Positions 35,792-47,472 of a stretch of 64,000 bases of DNA are shown in pieces. Origin of the DNA: Microtetraspora malaysiensis (lineage in GTDB: Bacteria > Actinomycetota > Actinomycetes > Streptosporangiales > Streptosporangiaceae); NCBI RefSeq assembly GCF_001528665.1, contig NZ_BBYJ01000017.1, forward strand, positions 348,828-412,827, written 5' to 3'. The position numbers and the translations under genes were made by a program. Within the stretch, counting starts at the first letter, position 1. Each line of letters begins with the position of its first letter. The notes under the pieces are model-generated. The model searched no databases, was not told the DNA's origin, and worked only from the letters and a program-made list of their open reading frames with translations.

Positions 35792-36970
35792 TCACTCGCT
35801 TCTGGCCTGCTTGATCAGCTCTTCTCTCAGGTCGATGCCCTCGGTGGCGTCGCGGAACTCCTCCAAAGCTGCCCGCGCCTTGTCATCGAGGTGCGGCGGC
35901 ACCGTCACCTGCACAGTGACGAGCAGGTCGCCCTTGGTGCCGTCCTTGCGGGGGGCTCCCCGGCCGCGCACGCGGAACGTGCGCCCGTTGGGCGTGCCCT
36001 CCGGGATGCGCAGGGTGACCGGCATGCCCTTCAGCGTGGGCACCTTGATCTCGGCGCCGAGCGCCGCCTCGGGGAACGTGACCGGCACGATCACGGTGAG
36101 GTTCTCCCCCGTACGGCCGAACACCGGGTGCGGCTTGACGTGGACCTGGACGTAGAGGTCGCCGGCGGGACCGCCGTTCTCGCCGGGCGCGCCCTTGGCC
36201 TTGAGCCGGATGCGCTGGCCGTCGGCGACCCCCGCCGGGATGCGGGCCTGGATCGTGCGGGTGCTCTTGCCCCGGCCGCTGCCCTCGCAGACCGGGCACG
36301 GGTCGTCCACGATGAGACCCCGGCCGCGGCAGTCGCGGCACGGCTCGGAGAAGGCGAAGTTCCCCAGGTTGCGGCTGGCCGCGCCGGTGCCCTCGCAGGT
36401 CGGGCAGACGCGCGGCGTGGTGCCGGCCTTGGCGCCCGTGCCGCTGCACGCCCCGCAGGCGGACGAGCTGGTCAGCCGCAGCGAGACCGTGGTGCCTTCG
36501 ACGGCCTCGCCGAACGACATCGTGACCTCGGACTCGATGTCCTGTCCGCGGCGCGGCCGGGTGGCGCCGGTCGCCGTGGAGCGACCGCCCCGGTTGAACA
36601 GGCCGCCGAACAGGTCGCCGATGCGGTCCCCCGCATTGCCGCTCTGCCCGGTGCCGGAGAACAGGTCGCCGAAGTCGAAGTTGAAGCCGCCGCCCCGCGA
36701 CGCGCCCGTGCCGGCGTATCCGCCGAGCCCGGACCCGAAGAGGGTGCGCGCCTCGTCGTACTCCTTACGGCGCTTGACGTCGGAGAGCACGTCGTAGGCC
36801 TCGGAGACCTCCTTGAACTTCTCCTCGGTCTCGGTGTTGCCCTTGTTGGCGTCCGGGTGGTACTGCCTGGCCAGCTTCCGGTACGCCGTCTTGATCTCGG
36901 CGGCGGTGGCGGACTTGGGCACACCAAGGACGGCGTAATAGTCCTTCTCCAGGTAGTCCTTGGTGCTCAT
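35792..36970 (-). CDS. dnaJ: DnaJ co-chaperone
   Basis: 392 residues with every DnaJ part: J-domain with QYHPDANKG (the HPD triad), a Gly/Phe-rich linker ([17 protein letters not shown]), a zinc region with four CxxCxGxG repeats ([32 protein letters not shown]) and the C-terminal substrate-binding domains. It delivers unfolded proteins to DnaK and stimulates its ATPase. It follows grpE after a 79-base gap that contains a 17-bp stem-loop, so expression could differ from dnaK-grpE. Confidence 0.97.
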   Translation of the reverse strand: MSTKDYLEKDYYAVLGVPKSATAAEIKTAYRKLARQYHPDANKGNTETEEKFKEVSEAYDVLSDVKRRKEYDEARTLFGSGLGGYAGTGASRGGGFNFDFGDLFSGTGQSGNAGDRIGDLFGGLFNRGGRSTATGATRPRRGQDIESEVTMSFGEAVEGTTVSLRLTSSSACGACSGTGAKAGTTPRVCPTCEGTGAASRNLGNFAFSEPCRDCRGRGLIVDDPCPVCEGSGRGKSTRTIQARIPAGVADGQRIRLKAKGAPGENGGPAGDLYVQVHVKPHPVFGRTGENLTVIVPVTFPEAALGAEIKVPTLKGMPVTLRIPEGTPNGRTFRVRGRGAPRKDGTKGDLLVTVQVTVPPHLDDKARAALEEFRDATEGIDLREELIKQARSE

Positions 36971-37004
36971 CTATCGCTTTCCTCCGCGCAAGGGGGTGTG
37001 TCTC

Positions 37005-37042
37005 GGTTTCTCTCCCGATCCTGCCGGATCGGGAGAGAAACC
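37005..37042 (-). promoter_or_regulatory. Perfect 17-bp stem-loop between grpE and dnaJ
   Basis: GGTTTCTCTCCCGATCC (37005-37021) and its complement (37026-37042) enclose a 4-base loop. It lies inside the dnaK operon, just after the grpE stop. On the transcribed strand no T-run follows (it continues GAGACACACCC), so it is not a standard terminator. It could be an mRNA-stabilising, processing or attenuating element that sets the dnaK-grpE to dnaJ-hspR-clpB ratio (inference). Confidence 0.8.
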
Positions 37043-37049
37043 AGGGGTT

Positions 37050-40216
<3,167 letters not shown>

Positions 40217-40220
<4 letters not shown>

Positions 40221-40675
40221 TTGGCGCCGTCGACCACCTCGCGGCCGTCGAGCGGGGCGGCGAGCCGCGCCGTGGTCGTCTTCTCCAGCGCGATGGCGAT
40301 GCAGGCGGTGTCGGGGTGGCGCGGGTCGCGGCCCTCGTAGAGGGTGACCGTGACCCGCGTGGCGCTCTCCTCCACCTCGACCCGGTCGAGCACGGTGCAC
40401 GGGGCGACGCCCGACCACCAGACGACCGCGAGCGACCGGCCGTCCGCGGACGGCGTCACGCTGGTCCACGCGATCTTCCGGGGGTTGAGTGTGTGACCCA
40501 TCGGCGTCTGCGGCGCGGGACTCCCGTGCCCGGGTTCCGTGCCCGCCGGCGCGCTGGTCGGCTGGTCCGCGTCGTGCCCCCCGGGCGGCGGCGCGGACGA
40601 TGAAGACGATCCGGACGGCGGTTGCCCGCACGCCGCCGCCATGAGCAGGAGCGTTATCGCCAAGAACCTTCGCAT
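40217..40675 (-). CDS. Lipoprotein, tandem paralogue A (conserved WWSGV-PCTVLDRV family)
   Basis: 152 residues. A short signal peptide MRRFLAITLLLMAAAC with the lipobox MAAAC marks a lipoprotein. A Ser/Pro/His-rich linker (about 17-60) leads to the same C-terminal domain as the gene below: NPRKIAWTS, WWSGVAPCTVLDRVEV, TVTLYEGRDPRHPD, a conserved cysteine in TACIAIAL and LAAPLDGREVVDGA. The pair has clearly arisen by duplication, one copy membrane-anchored, the other released. The gene starts 79 bases from the divergent ABC transporter operon, which might serve the same process. Confidence 0.75.
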
Positions 40676-40754
40676 ATCTCATTAAACGAGATGGCCGTCC
40701 GGTCGGTTCGACCCCCTGTTGACGGCGCCCGCGACGCGGGTTTAATTTCAACGC

Positions 40755-41489
40755 ATGATGAATTTACCCGGACCGGCGATCGCCGTACGCGACCTGCGGG
40801 TCGTACGGGGCGGGGCCGAGGTCCTGCACGGCCTCACCTTCGAGGTGCCGCGCGGGCAGGTGACCGGCCTGCTCGGGCCCAGCGGATGCGGGAAGACGAC
40901 GCTGATCCGCTCGATCGTCGGCGTGCAGATCGTCACGAGCGGTGAGGTGACGGTGCTCGGCGAGCCGGCAGGCGGCCCCGCCCTCCGCCGAAAGATCGGT
41001 TATTCGACGCAGAGTGCCGCCATATATCGGGATCTGACGGTGCTGGAGAACCTGCGCTACTTCGCGGCGGTCCTCGGGGCGGGCAAGGACGACGCCGAGC
41101 GCGTGCTGGAGGAGGTCGGCCTCGCCGGCGCGGGCAGGCAGCTCGCCGGCTCGCTCTCCGGCGGCCAGCTCGGCCGGGCCAGCCTGGCCGTCGCGCTGCT
41201 CGGCTCGCCCGAGCTGCTGGTGCTCGACGAGCCGACCGTTGGCCTCGACCCCGTGCTGCGCCAGGACCTCTGGGGGCTCTTCCAGAGCCTCGCGGAGCGC
41301 GGTGTGACCCTGGTCGTCTCCAGTCACGTCATGGACGAAGCGGCCCGATGCCAGCGGCTGATCATCCTGCGGGAGGGCGAGATCCTCGCGGACGGAAGCC
41401 CCGACGGGCTGCGCGAGCGCGCCGGGACCACGGATTTGGAAGAGGCGTTTCTGCGCCTCGTCAAGGAGAAGGCGGAGCGCGTCCGATGA
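40755..41489 (+). CDS. ABC-2-type exporter ATPase
   Basis: 244 residues: Walker A GPSGCGKTT, a Q-loop in YSTQSAAIYRDLTVLENLRY, signature SLSGGQLGRASLAVAL, Walker B LLVLDEPTVGLDP, and the switch histidine in VVSSHVMDEA. This is the DrrA/NodI type that drives export. The signature continues GQLGRASLA rather than GQQQRVSLA, a small departure. The permease gene overlaps its stop (ATGA). The substrate (drug, lipid or polymer) is unknown. Confidence 0.9.
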   Translation: MMNLPGPAIAVRDLRVVRGGAEVLHGLTFEVPRGQVTGLLGPSGCGKTTLIRSIVGVQIVTSGEVTVLGEPAGGPALRRKIGYSTQSAAIYRDLTVLENLRYFAAVLGAGKDDAERVLEEVGLAGAGRQLAGSLSGGQLGRASLAVALLGSPELLVLDEPTVGLDPVLRQDLWGLFQSLAERGVTLVVSSHVMDEAARCQRLIILREGEILADGSPDGLRERAGTTDLEEAFLRLVKEKAERVR

Positions 41490-42220
41490 GCCTGACGATC
41501 ACCCTCGCCACGGCGGGCCGGATCCTCGCCCAGCTCCGCCACGACCGCCGCACGCTCGCGCTGCTGGTCGGCGTGCCGAGCGTGCTGATGATCCTGCTCA
41601 GGTACGTCATCGACGACCCGGCGTCGTTCGACCGGCTGGGGCCGACGCTGCTCGGCATCTTCCCGTTCATCGTGATGTTCATGGTCACCTCGATCACGAC
41701 CCAGCGTGAGCGGGCGACCGGCACGCTCGAACGGCTGATGGCCGGGCCGCTCGGCCGCTTCGACCTGCTGCTCGGCTACGCCCTCGCGTTCGGGGCGGTG
41801 GCCGCGGCCCAGGTCGCGGTGGTGCTCGCCATCTCCCTGACCTGGCTCGGCCTGGAGGTCGCCGGCTCCGTGTGGCTGCTGGTCCTGGTGGCCGTGCTCG
41901 ACTCGCTGCTGGGCATGGCGCTCGGCCTGTTCTTCAGCGCCTTCGCCCGCACCGAGTTCCAGGCGGTGCAGTTCATGCCCGCGGTCGTGCTGCCGCAGTC
42001 GCTGCTGTGCGGGCTCGTCGTCCCCCGTGACGCCATGGCGTCCTGGCTGGAGCGGCTCTCCGACGTCATGCCGCTCTCGTACGCGGTGGAGGCGATGCAG
42101 GAGGTCGCGCGGACCGGCGATGTCACCGGCGTGCTGGTCCGCGACATCCTGATCGTGGCCGGGTGCGCGGTCCTGGCGCTCGTCCTCGGCGCGGCCACGC
42201 TGCGCCGCCGTACGCCGTGA
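41486..42220 (+). CDS. ABC-2-type exporter permease
   Basis: 244 residues with six hydrophobic segments and the ABC-2 family marks RERATGTLERLMAGPLGRFDLLLGYAL and a C-terminal LSDVMPLSYAVEAMQEV. It forms the membrane half of the transporter with the preceding ATPase (ATGA overlap). This resembles DrrB/YhhJ-type drug or lipid exporters. No self-resistance or biosynthetic genes lie around it, so the cargo cannot be inferred. Confidence 0.9.
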   Translation: MSLTITLATAGRILAQLRHDRRTLALLVGVPSVLMILLRYVIDDPASFDRLGPTLLGIFPFIVMFMVTSITTQRERATGTLERLMAGPLGRFDLLLGYALAFGAVAAAQVAVVLAISLTWLGLEVAGSVWLLVLVAVLDSLLGMALGLFFSAFARTEFQAVQFMPAVVLPQSLLCGLVVPRDAMASWLERLSDVMPLSYAVEAMQEVARTGDVTGVLVRDILIVAGCAVLALVLGAATLRRRTP

Positions 42221-42291
42221 CCTGCGCGCGCCGGGCGCGCCGCCGTCGTCGGTAAGCTGCGGGCGGATGTCCCTACCAGCGAGGAATGGTC

Positions 42292-43086
42292 ATGATCGCG
42301 ATTCTCGGCACCGGCAAGATGGGCGAGGCGCTGCTCTCCGGGCTGGTTCGGGCCGGGCTGCCGCCGAACGAGATCATGGCGACCGCGCGGCGCGAGGACC
42401 GGGCGGCGGCGCTGCGCGAGAGTTACGGCGTGCGCGTCGTCTCCAACGCCGAGGCGGCCAAGGCCGCTGAGACGATCATCCTCGCGGTCAAGCCGCAGGA
42501 CATGGGGACCCTGCTCGCCGAGATCGCCCCGTACGTCCCCGCCGACCGGCTGGTGATCACGGTGGCGGCGGGGATCACCACGGCCTTCGTGGAGTCCAGG
42601 CTGGGCGAGGCGGTGCCGGTGGTCCGCGTCATGTCCAACACGCCGGTCCTGGTCGACGAGGCGATGAGCGTCATCTCGCCCGGAGCGCACGCCGGCGAGC
42701 GCCACCTGGAGCGCACGGAGGCCCTGCTCAAGCCGGTCGGCAAGGTCCTGCGCATCCCCGAGTCGCAGCAGGACGCCGCGACCGCGCTGTCGGGCAGCGG
42801 CCCGGCCTACTTCTTCTACCTGGTCGAGGCCATGGTGGACGCCGGGATCCTGCTCGGCATGCCGCGCGCCGCCGCCCTCGACATGGTCACCCAGTCGATC
42901 GTCGGCGCCGCGATCATGCTGCGCGACTCGGGGGAGCACCCGGTGATCCTGCGCGAGGCGGTCACGTCGCCGGGCGGGACGACCATCGCCGCCATCGCCG
43001 AGCTCGAACGCCACAAGGTCCGGGCCGCCTTCCTCGACGCCATCGAGGCGGCCAGGGACCGCAGTCGTCAGCTCGCCTCCGGCTGA
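42292..43086 (+). CDS. proC: Pyrroline-5-carboxylate reductase
   Basis: 264 residues from ATG 42292 (GCGAGGA lies 6 bases upstream; ATG 42286 would leave no spacing). An N-terminal NADPH-binding fold MIAILGTGKMGEALLSGL, then MSNTPVLVDEAMSVISPG, and the C-terminal family signature SGSGPAYFFYLVEAMVDAGILLG with REAVTSPGGTT. It catalyses the last step of proline synthesis. ProC also precedes the bdtA/bS22/epimerase block in mycobacteria (Rv0500-Rv0501), with extra genes inserted here. Confidence 0.95.
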   Translation: MIAILGTGKMGEALLSGLVRAGLPPNEIMATARREDRAAALRESYGVRVVSNAEAAKAAETIILAVKPQDMGTLLAEIAPYVPADRLVITVAAGITTAFVESRLGEAVPVVRVMSNTPVLVDEAMSVISPGAHAGERHLERTEALLKPVGKVLRIPESQQDAATALSGSGPAYFFYLVEAMVDAGILLGMPRAAALDMVTQSIVGAAIMLRDSGEHPVILREAVTSPGGTTIAAIAELERHKVRAAFLDAIEAARDRSRQLASG

Positions 43087-43186
43087 TCCCGCACAGGTCG
43101 TGACGGCCCTCACCGGCAACACGCCGGGAAAACCATTAGGAAACCTTCCGGTCCGGACGGCATGATTCCGCTGCTGGCATCGGGGC

Positions 43187-44455
43187 GTGAGCGGTGAGGT
43201 CGACGTGGCGGGAGCCGTACAGGCGGTGGCGGGGGTGGGGCGGCGACCGCTCTGGACGCCTGATTTCGGGTTCTACTTCACCGGGCGCGCGGTGTCGATG
43301 CTCGGCGACACCATGCTGCCCGTCGCGATCTCGCTGGCCGTGCTCGGCGCGGGGTACGGCCCGTCCGGCGTCGGGTTCGTGCTCGCGTCGTGGATGGCGC
43401 CGTTCGGCGCGCTGATCCTCTTCGGCGGCGTCTTCGCCGACCGGTTCACCGCCCGGCGGATGATGATCGCCGCCGACCTGGTGCGGCTGGTCAGCCAGTC
43501 GGTGATGGCCGCGGCCTTCGCGGCCGGAACGCCGCGGCTGTGGCAGATCGTGGCCCTGTCGGCGATCAGCGGCGCCGCCGCCGCGATGTTCCAACCGGGC
43601 GTGAGCAGCATGGTCCCGCACGTGGCGTCGGACCTGCAACGTGCCAACGCCACGCTGCGTGTGGCGGACGCGATCGCCCAGCTGCTCGGCCCCGCGCTGG
43701 CGGGCGTCCTCGTCGGCCTCGGCGGCGCCGGGCTGGTCTTCGTCGTGGACGCGGCGACGTTCGCGGTGAGCGCCGTCTGCCTGCTGCTCATGCGCGTACG
43801 GCCGCTGCCCAGCACGGAGCCGGGCTCGTCGATGCTGCGCAACCTGCGCGAGGGGTGGGACGAGTTCCGCTCCCGCACCTGGATGTGGAGCGTCATCATC
43901 ATCTGGTCGGTCTACGGCGTGCTCGTCTTCGGCCCGCTCATCCCCCTGGGCGCGGCGCTGATCACGGAGGGCCACGGCCGCGGCGCGTACGGCTGGATCA
44001 TGTCGGCGGCCGGGGCGGGAACGGTCGTCGGCGGCCTCGTCGCCGTCTGGTTCCGGCCGTCGCGTCCGCTGATGGCCGGGGCGATCGCGATGACGCTGTA
44101 CTTCTTCGAGCCGCTCTCCCTCGCCCTGCACATGCCGCTGCCGGTGCTCGCGGCGGCGTTCGCGGTCACCGGATCGGTGTGGGGGTTCTGGTCGGTGATG
44201 TGGGCGACCAGCGTGCAGACCCAGGTCAGCCAGGACGTGCTGAACCGGGTGACGGCGTACGAGGTGGCGGGGTCGGTGCTGAGCCTTCCGCTGGGTCAGG
44301 CGCTGGCGGGTCCGGCGGCGGAACGGCTCGGCGCGGAGAACGTGCTGGCGGCCGGCTTCGTGGTCGGGCTGGTCGGCATCGCCTTCCTGCTCGGCGTCCC
44401 CGCGATCCGGGGCCTCCGTCGCGCCGCCCCGGTCGGGGAGACCGTCCGCTCATAG
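43187..44455 (+). CDS. MFS transporter
   Basis: 422 residues and about 10-12 membrane segments. The loop 2-3 motif GVFADRFTARRMMIAADLVR is the MFS motif A variant of the MFS_3/EntS-like efflux group; SALISGAAAAMFQPGVSSMVP and TRV..EVAGSVLSLPLGQALAGP-type stretches agree. GTG 43187 is the start. These proteins usually export siderophores or drugs; the substrate here is unknown. There is room for its own promoter on either side. Confidence 0.85.
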   Translation: MSGEVDVAGAVQAVAGVGRRPLWTPDFGFYFTGRAVSMLGDTMLPVAISLAVLGAGYGPSGVGFVLASWMAPFGALILFGGVFADRFTARRMMIAADLVRLVSQSVMAAAFAAGTPRLWQIVALSAISGAAAAMFQPGVSSMVPHVASDLQRANATLRVADAIAQLLGPALAGVLVGLGGAGLVFVVDAATFAVSAVCLLLMRVRPLPSTEPGSSMLRNLREGWDEFRSRTWMWSVIIIWSVYGVLVFGPLIPLGAALITEGHGRGAYGWIMSAAGAGTVVGGLVAVWFRPSRPLMAGAIAMTLYFFEPLSLALHMPLPVLAAAFAVTGSVWGFWSVMWATSVQTQVSQDVLNRVTAYEVAGSVLSLPLGQALAGPAAERLGAENVLAAGFVVGLVGIAFLLGVPAIRGLRRAAPVGETVRS

Positions 44456-44607
44456 GCGCTGGGGGAGGAGGCCGGCCTTCCGCGGCGCCACCGCTTTTTG
44501 CCGATATTTCGGTACAACTCGGGATGAGTGGCGTATGTCACGAGGGGGCGGAGTCACGGCCGGGCCCGTACGGTAGCGTCACGATCGTGCGGCGAGGAGG
44601 CGGCGGC

Positions 44608-45795
44608 ATGATCGAGAGTACCGGCGGGCAAGGATGCGGCTCCGTCCGCGTGCTCTGGGACGACGCGCTGACGTCGTACGACTTCGGCCCCGGCCATCCG
44701 CTCGCCCCCGTACGGGTGGAGCTGACCATGGCGCTCGCCCGCGACCTCGGTGTGCTCGACCGCGTCGAGGTGGCCGGATGCGCCCCGGCGAGCGACGACG
44801 AGATCGCGCTGGTCCACCGCCGCGACTACATCGAGGCGGTCAAGGCGGTGTCGAAGACCGGCCGGCCCGATCTCGGCTGCGGACTCGGCACGGCAGACAA
44901 TCCCGCGTTCACCGGGGTTCACGAGGCGTCCGCACTGATCACGGGGGCGTCGATCGAGGCCGCGAGGTCGGTGTGGGCGGGAGAGTCGGCGCACGCCGTC
45001 AACGTCGCGGGCGGTCTGCACCACGCGATGGCGGGCATGGCCAGCGGGTTCTGCGTCTACAACGACCCCGCCGTCGCGATCGCCTGGCTGCTCTCCCAGG
45101 GAGTGGAGCGGGTGGCGTACGTGGACGTGGACGTCCACCACGGCGACGGCGTGCAGGCCGCGTTCTACGACGACCCCCGGGTGCTCACGATCAGCCTGCA
45201 CGAGAGCCCGCGCACACTCTTCCCCGGCACCGGCTTCCCGAGCGAGACCGGGGCGGACGGCAGCGCGGTCAACGTGGCGCTGCCCGCGGGGTGCGGGGAC
45301 GCCGGCTGGCTGCGCGCCTTCCACGCGGTCGTGCCGCCGCTGCTGCGCGAGTTCGGCCCCGAGATCCTCGTCACCCAGCACGGATGCGACAGCCACGCCC
45401 TCGACCCGCTGGCCAACCTCATGCTCAGCCTGGACGGCCAGCGCACGGCCTACGCCGCGCTGCACCGGCTCGCGCACGAGACGGCGGGCGGCCGGTGGGT
45501 CGTCACCGGCGGCGGGGGATACGAGCTGGTCCAGGTGGTGCCGCGCGCGTGGACCCACCTGATCGCGGAGGCGTCCGGGCACCCCGTCGAGCCGTCCACG
45601 CCGACGCCCGCGAGCTGGCGGACCCTGGTCACCGAGCGGACCGGCGAGGTGCCCCCGCTGTCGATGACGGACGGCCGCCACCCGGCGTACTCCGACTTCC
45701 GCGACGGCTACGACCCGGCCGACCCGATCGACCGGGCCATCGTGGCCACAAGGAAGGCCGTCTTCCCCCTCCACGGATTGGATCCTCTGCCATGA
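44608..45795 (+). CDS. acuC: AcuC-type class I deacetylase
   Basis: 395 residues, from ATG 44608 with GAGGAGG upstream (44594-44600). Zinc-dependent histone-deacetylase-family marks: AGGLHHAMAGMASGFCVYND, the metal site YVDVDVHHGDGVQ, the NISLHE-like ISLHESP, TQHGCDSHALDPL and GGGGYE near the C-terminus. AcuC in B. subtilis deacetylates and activates acetyl-CoA synthetase; here other lysine-acetylated targets are possible. An open frame reaching far upstream overlaps the MFS gene and is not coding. The next gene follows closely. Confidence 0.9.
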   Translation: MIESTGGQGCGSVRVLWDDALTSYDFGPGHPLAPVRVELTMALARDLGVLDRVEVAGCAPASDDEIALVHRRDYIEAVKAVSKTGRPDLGCGLGTADNPAFTGVHEASALITGASIEAARSVWAGESAHAVNVAGGLHHAMAGMASGFCVYNDPAVAIAWLLSQGVERVAYVDVDVHHGDGVQAAFYDDPRVLTISLHESPRTLFPGTGFPSETGADGSAVNVALPAGCGDAGWLRAFHAVVPPLLREFGPEILVTQHGCDSHALDPLANLMLSLDGQRTAYAALHRLAHETAGGRWVVTGGGGYELVQVVPRAWTHLIAEASGHPVEPSTPTPASWRTLVTERTGEVPPLSMTDGRHPAYSDFRDGYDPADPIDRAIVATRKAVFPLHGLDPLP

Positions 45796-45823
45796 CGGGA
45801 ATCCCGGCCGCGCCAGGAGCGCT

Positions 45824-46612
45824 GTGGCACCTGTGAACGCTCCCTCCCGCACCGATCTCCGTGACCACCTGATCAGGACGCGTATCGCGGGCGACGTCGC
45901 CACGCCGCGCGAGAACAACCTCGACAACTACCGCTCCCTGGCCAACCGCGACCCCCGCTACACGTTCGGCCTCTCGTTCTCCGGCGAGTGGACCTTCCGG
46001 GACGTGCTGGAGCAGATGGCCAAGTCGGTGGGCGTCGCGGCCGACCCGGAGCACCGGGAGGGCCAGGACACCATCGACCCCGACCTCACCATCGACGCGA
46101 TCGAGGCGATGGGCGACCGCGTCGGCCAGGTGCTGGACAGGGGGAACCCCCGTATCGTCATCGCCACCGGCCACCCCACGGGCCTGCTCACGATCCATCT
46201 CGCCCTCGCCCGGTTCGCCCGCTCCCACGGCGCCACTCTCCTCACTCCGGCCGAGAGGTGGAGCTACATGGGGAACGGGCTCGGACGCGTACGGCGGATC
46301 CGCTATCTCGACAACGTCGCGATGCTGGACGACGGCGCCGCCCTGGTGCACACGCACGACCCCGACCCGATGCGCGCCATCCTGGCCGAGGCGCGGCCCG
46401 ACTTCGTGATCGCCGATCACGGCTGGGCGGGCGCCGCGGGCGAGGCGGGCGTCGAGACGGTGGGCTTCGCGGACAGCAACGACCCGGCCCTCTTCATCGG
46501 CCAGGCGGAGGGGAAGATCGCTGTCGCGGTGCCGCTCGACGACAACGTGTTGCCGAGATATTACGGTCCGCTGACGGACTACCTCGTGGCCAGGATCGCG
46601 TCTCACCTCTGA
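45824..46612 (+). CDS. Conserved actinobacterial protein, putative phosphatase of unknown class
   Basis: 262 residues from GTG 45824 (AGGAG at 45815-45819). The central fold has two Rossmann-like stretches: PRIVIATGHPTGLLTIHLALARF and ARPDFVIADHGWAGAAGEAG, with RTRIAGDVATPRENNLDNY near the N-terminus and a C-terminal PLDDNVLPRYYGPLTDY. Orthologues sit between acuC and the bdtA-like gene in actinobacteria and are often labelled phosphatase, but I see no HAD, PHP or calcineurin motif. The GHPTG motif may bind phosphate. It is co-directional with acuC, 28 bases on. Confidence 0.6.
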   Translation: MAPVNAPSRTDLRDHLIRTRIAGDVATPRENNLDNYRSLANRDPRYTFGLSFSGEWTFRDVLEQMAKSVGVAADPEHREGQDTIDPDLTIDAIEAMGDRVGQVLDRGNPRIVIATGHPTGLLTIHLALARFARSHGATLLTPAERWSYMGNGLGRVRRIRYLDNVAMLDDGAALVHTHDPDPMRAILAEARPDFVIADHGWAGAAGEAGVETVGFADSNDPALFIGQAEGKIAVAVPLDDNVLPRYYGPLTDYLVARIASHL

Positions 46613-46924
46613 TCGCGCTGCGGACCGTCCGTTTCGCGTATTTCGCACTCCCCTTTGTCGCGCTCTGCCCCACCTTTGCCGACTCTTTCGTGTGCCGGGG
46701 CGACTCTTGTGGGAGAGAAGTTGGCTCGTTCCGCGGCCGGGGCAGGGGGCATTTCGCCGTCCGCTACCAGCCACTTTCTCCATATTGGCGGCATAGGGTC
46801 GCGGTGACTGATGAAATGGGGGGTTTGCCTTCTCGCAGTCCCGACTTACGCTGACGGAAGTACACGTGCGTGAGCGATGGCACCAGTGGGGATAACCCGG
46901 AAACACGTGCGGAAGAGGCGTCCG
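46613..46924. promoter_or_regulatory. bdtA-like gene's upstream region with two BldD-like half-sites
   Basis: 312 bases without a gene. Against the BldD consensus TnACnCWGnGTnA, 46846-46858 (TTACGCTGACGGA) matches the left half perfectly, and 46861-46873 (TACACGTGCGTGA) matches the right half. In Streptomyces the orthologous gene, bdtA, is a direct BldD target as I recall, which is why I searched here. Neither site is complete, and the assignment is weak. Confidence 0.3.
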
Positions 46925-47128
46925 ATGGGTGCAGGCGAAAGACCTCTCAGCGAGGTGAAGTTCCTGACGGTGGCGGAAGTCGCCACGGTCATGCGAGTGT
47001 CCAAGATGACGGTGTACCGGCTCGTCCACTCAGGTGAGCTGCCGGCCATCCGTGTCGGCCGATCCTTCAGGGTGCCCGAACAGGCGGTACACGACTATCT
47101 CAGAGAGGCGTTCATCGAGGCTGGATGA
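46925..47128 (+). CDS. bdtA: MerR/excisionase-type HTH protein, BdtA-like
   Basis: 67 residues from ATG 46925, preceded by GGAAGAGG. It is essentially one winged-helix HTH of the excisionase/MerR type: EVKFLTVAEVATVMRVSKMT then VYRLVHSGELPAIRVGRSFR and VPEQAVHDYLREAF. It corresponds to S. coelicolor SCO3328 (bdtA, a BldD target) and mycobacterial Rv0500A, always beside the bS22 gene. The DNA-binding role is clear from the fold; its targets are not. Using the symbol bdtA rests on memory of the Streptomyces orthologue. Confidence 0.8.
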   Translation: MGAGERPLSEVKFLTVAEVATVMRVSKMTVYRLVHSGELPAIRVGRSFRVPEQAVHDYLREAFIEAG

Positions 47129-47289
47129 CACGCCGAGGCGGTGCGGACCCGCGCTGACCAGGCGCGGGATCCGGCATCGGCCACGCGGTGTCCCCCAGGG
47201 GGCGATCGACCGTGGATCGCCGGTAGTCTGTTGTGCCGGTGTGCGCTCGCGCATCGGTCTGGCATTCTCTACCTTCACCTGGGGGTCCC

Positions 47290-47388
47290 GTGGGCTCTGT
47301 GATCAAGAAGCGCCGCAAGCGCATGGCCAAGAAGAAGCACCGCAAGCTGCTCAAGAAGACCCGCATCCAGCGGCGTAACAAGAAGTAG
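47290..47388 (+). CDS. Small ribosomal subunit protein bS22 (AURKAIP1/COX24 family)
   Basis: A 32-residue gene starting GTG 47290. The product begins [19 protein letters not shown] and ends QRRNKK, 19 of 32 residues being Lys or Arg. This matches the mycobacterial bS22 protein found bound to the 30S subunit near the decoding region, homologous to mitochondrial mS38/AURKAIP1. It follows the bdtA-like gene in actinobacteria generally. It is too short for most gene finders but is one of the best supported small genes in this window. Confidence 0.9.
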   Translation: MGSVIKKRRKRMAKKKHRKLLKKTRIQRRNKK

Positions 47389-47472
47389 TAGAAGTACGGA
47401 GCGCGCACCGGTCCCGCGGGGCCGGGCGACCGTGAACCGTTATTCCCCCACCAGTCCCCCAGTGAGGCGACG

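Noticed and set aside
36971-37049. The grpE-dnaJ stem-loop as an operon terminator
   Set aside because: It has no T-run on the transcribed strand, and dnaJ, hspR and clpB continue in the same direction without an evident new promoter.
43390-44607. Upstream extension of acuC
   Set aside because: It overlaps the MFS gene in another frame and encodes a repetitive Arg/Ala/Gly shadow. ATG 44608 has a strong GAGGAGG site.
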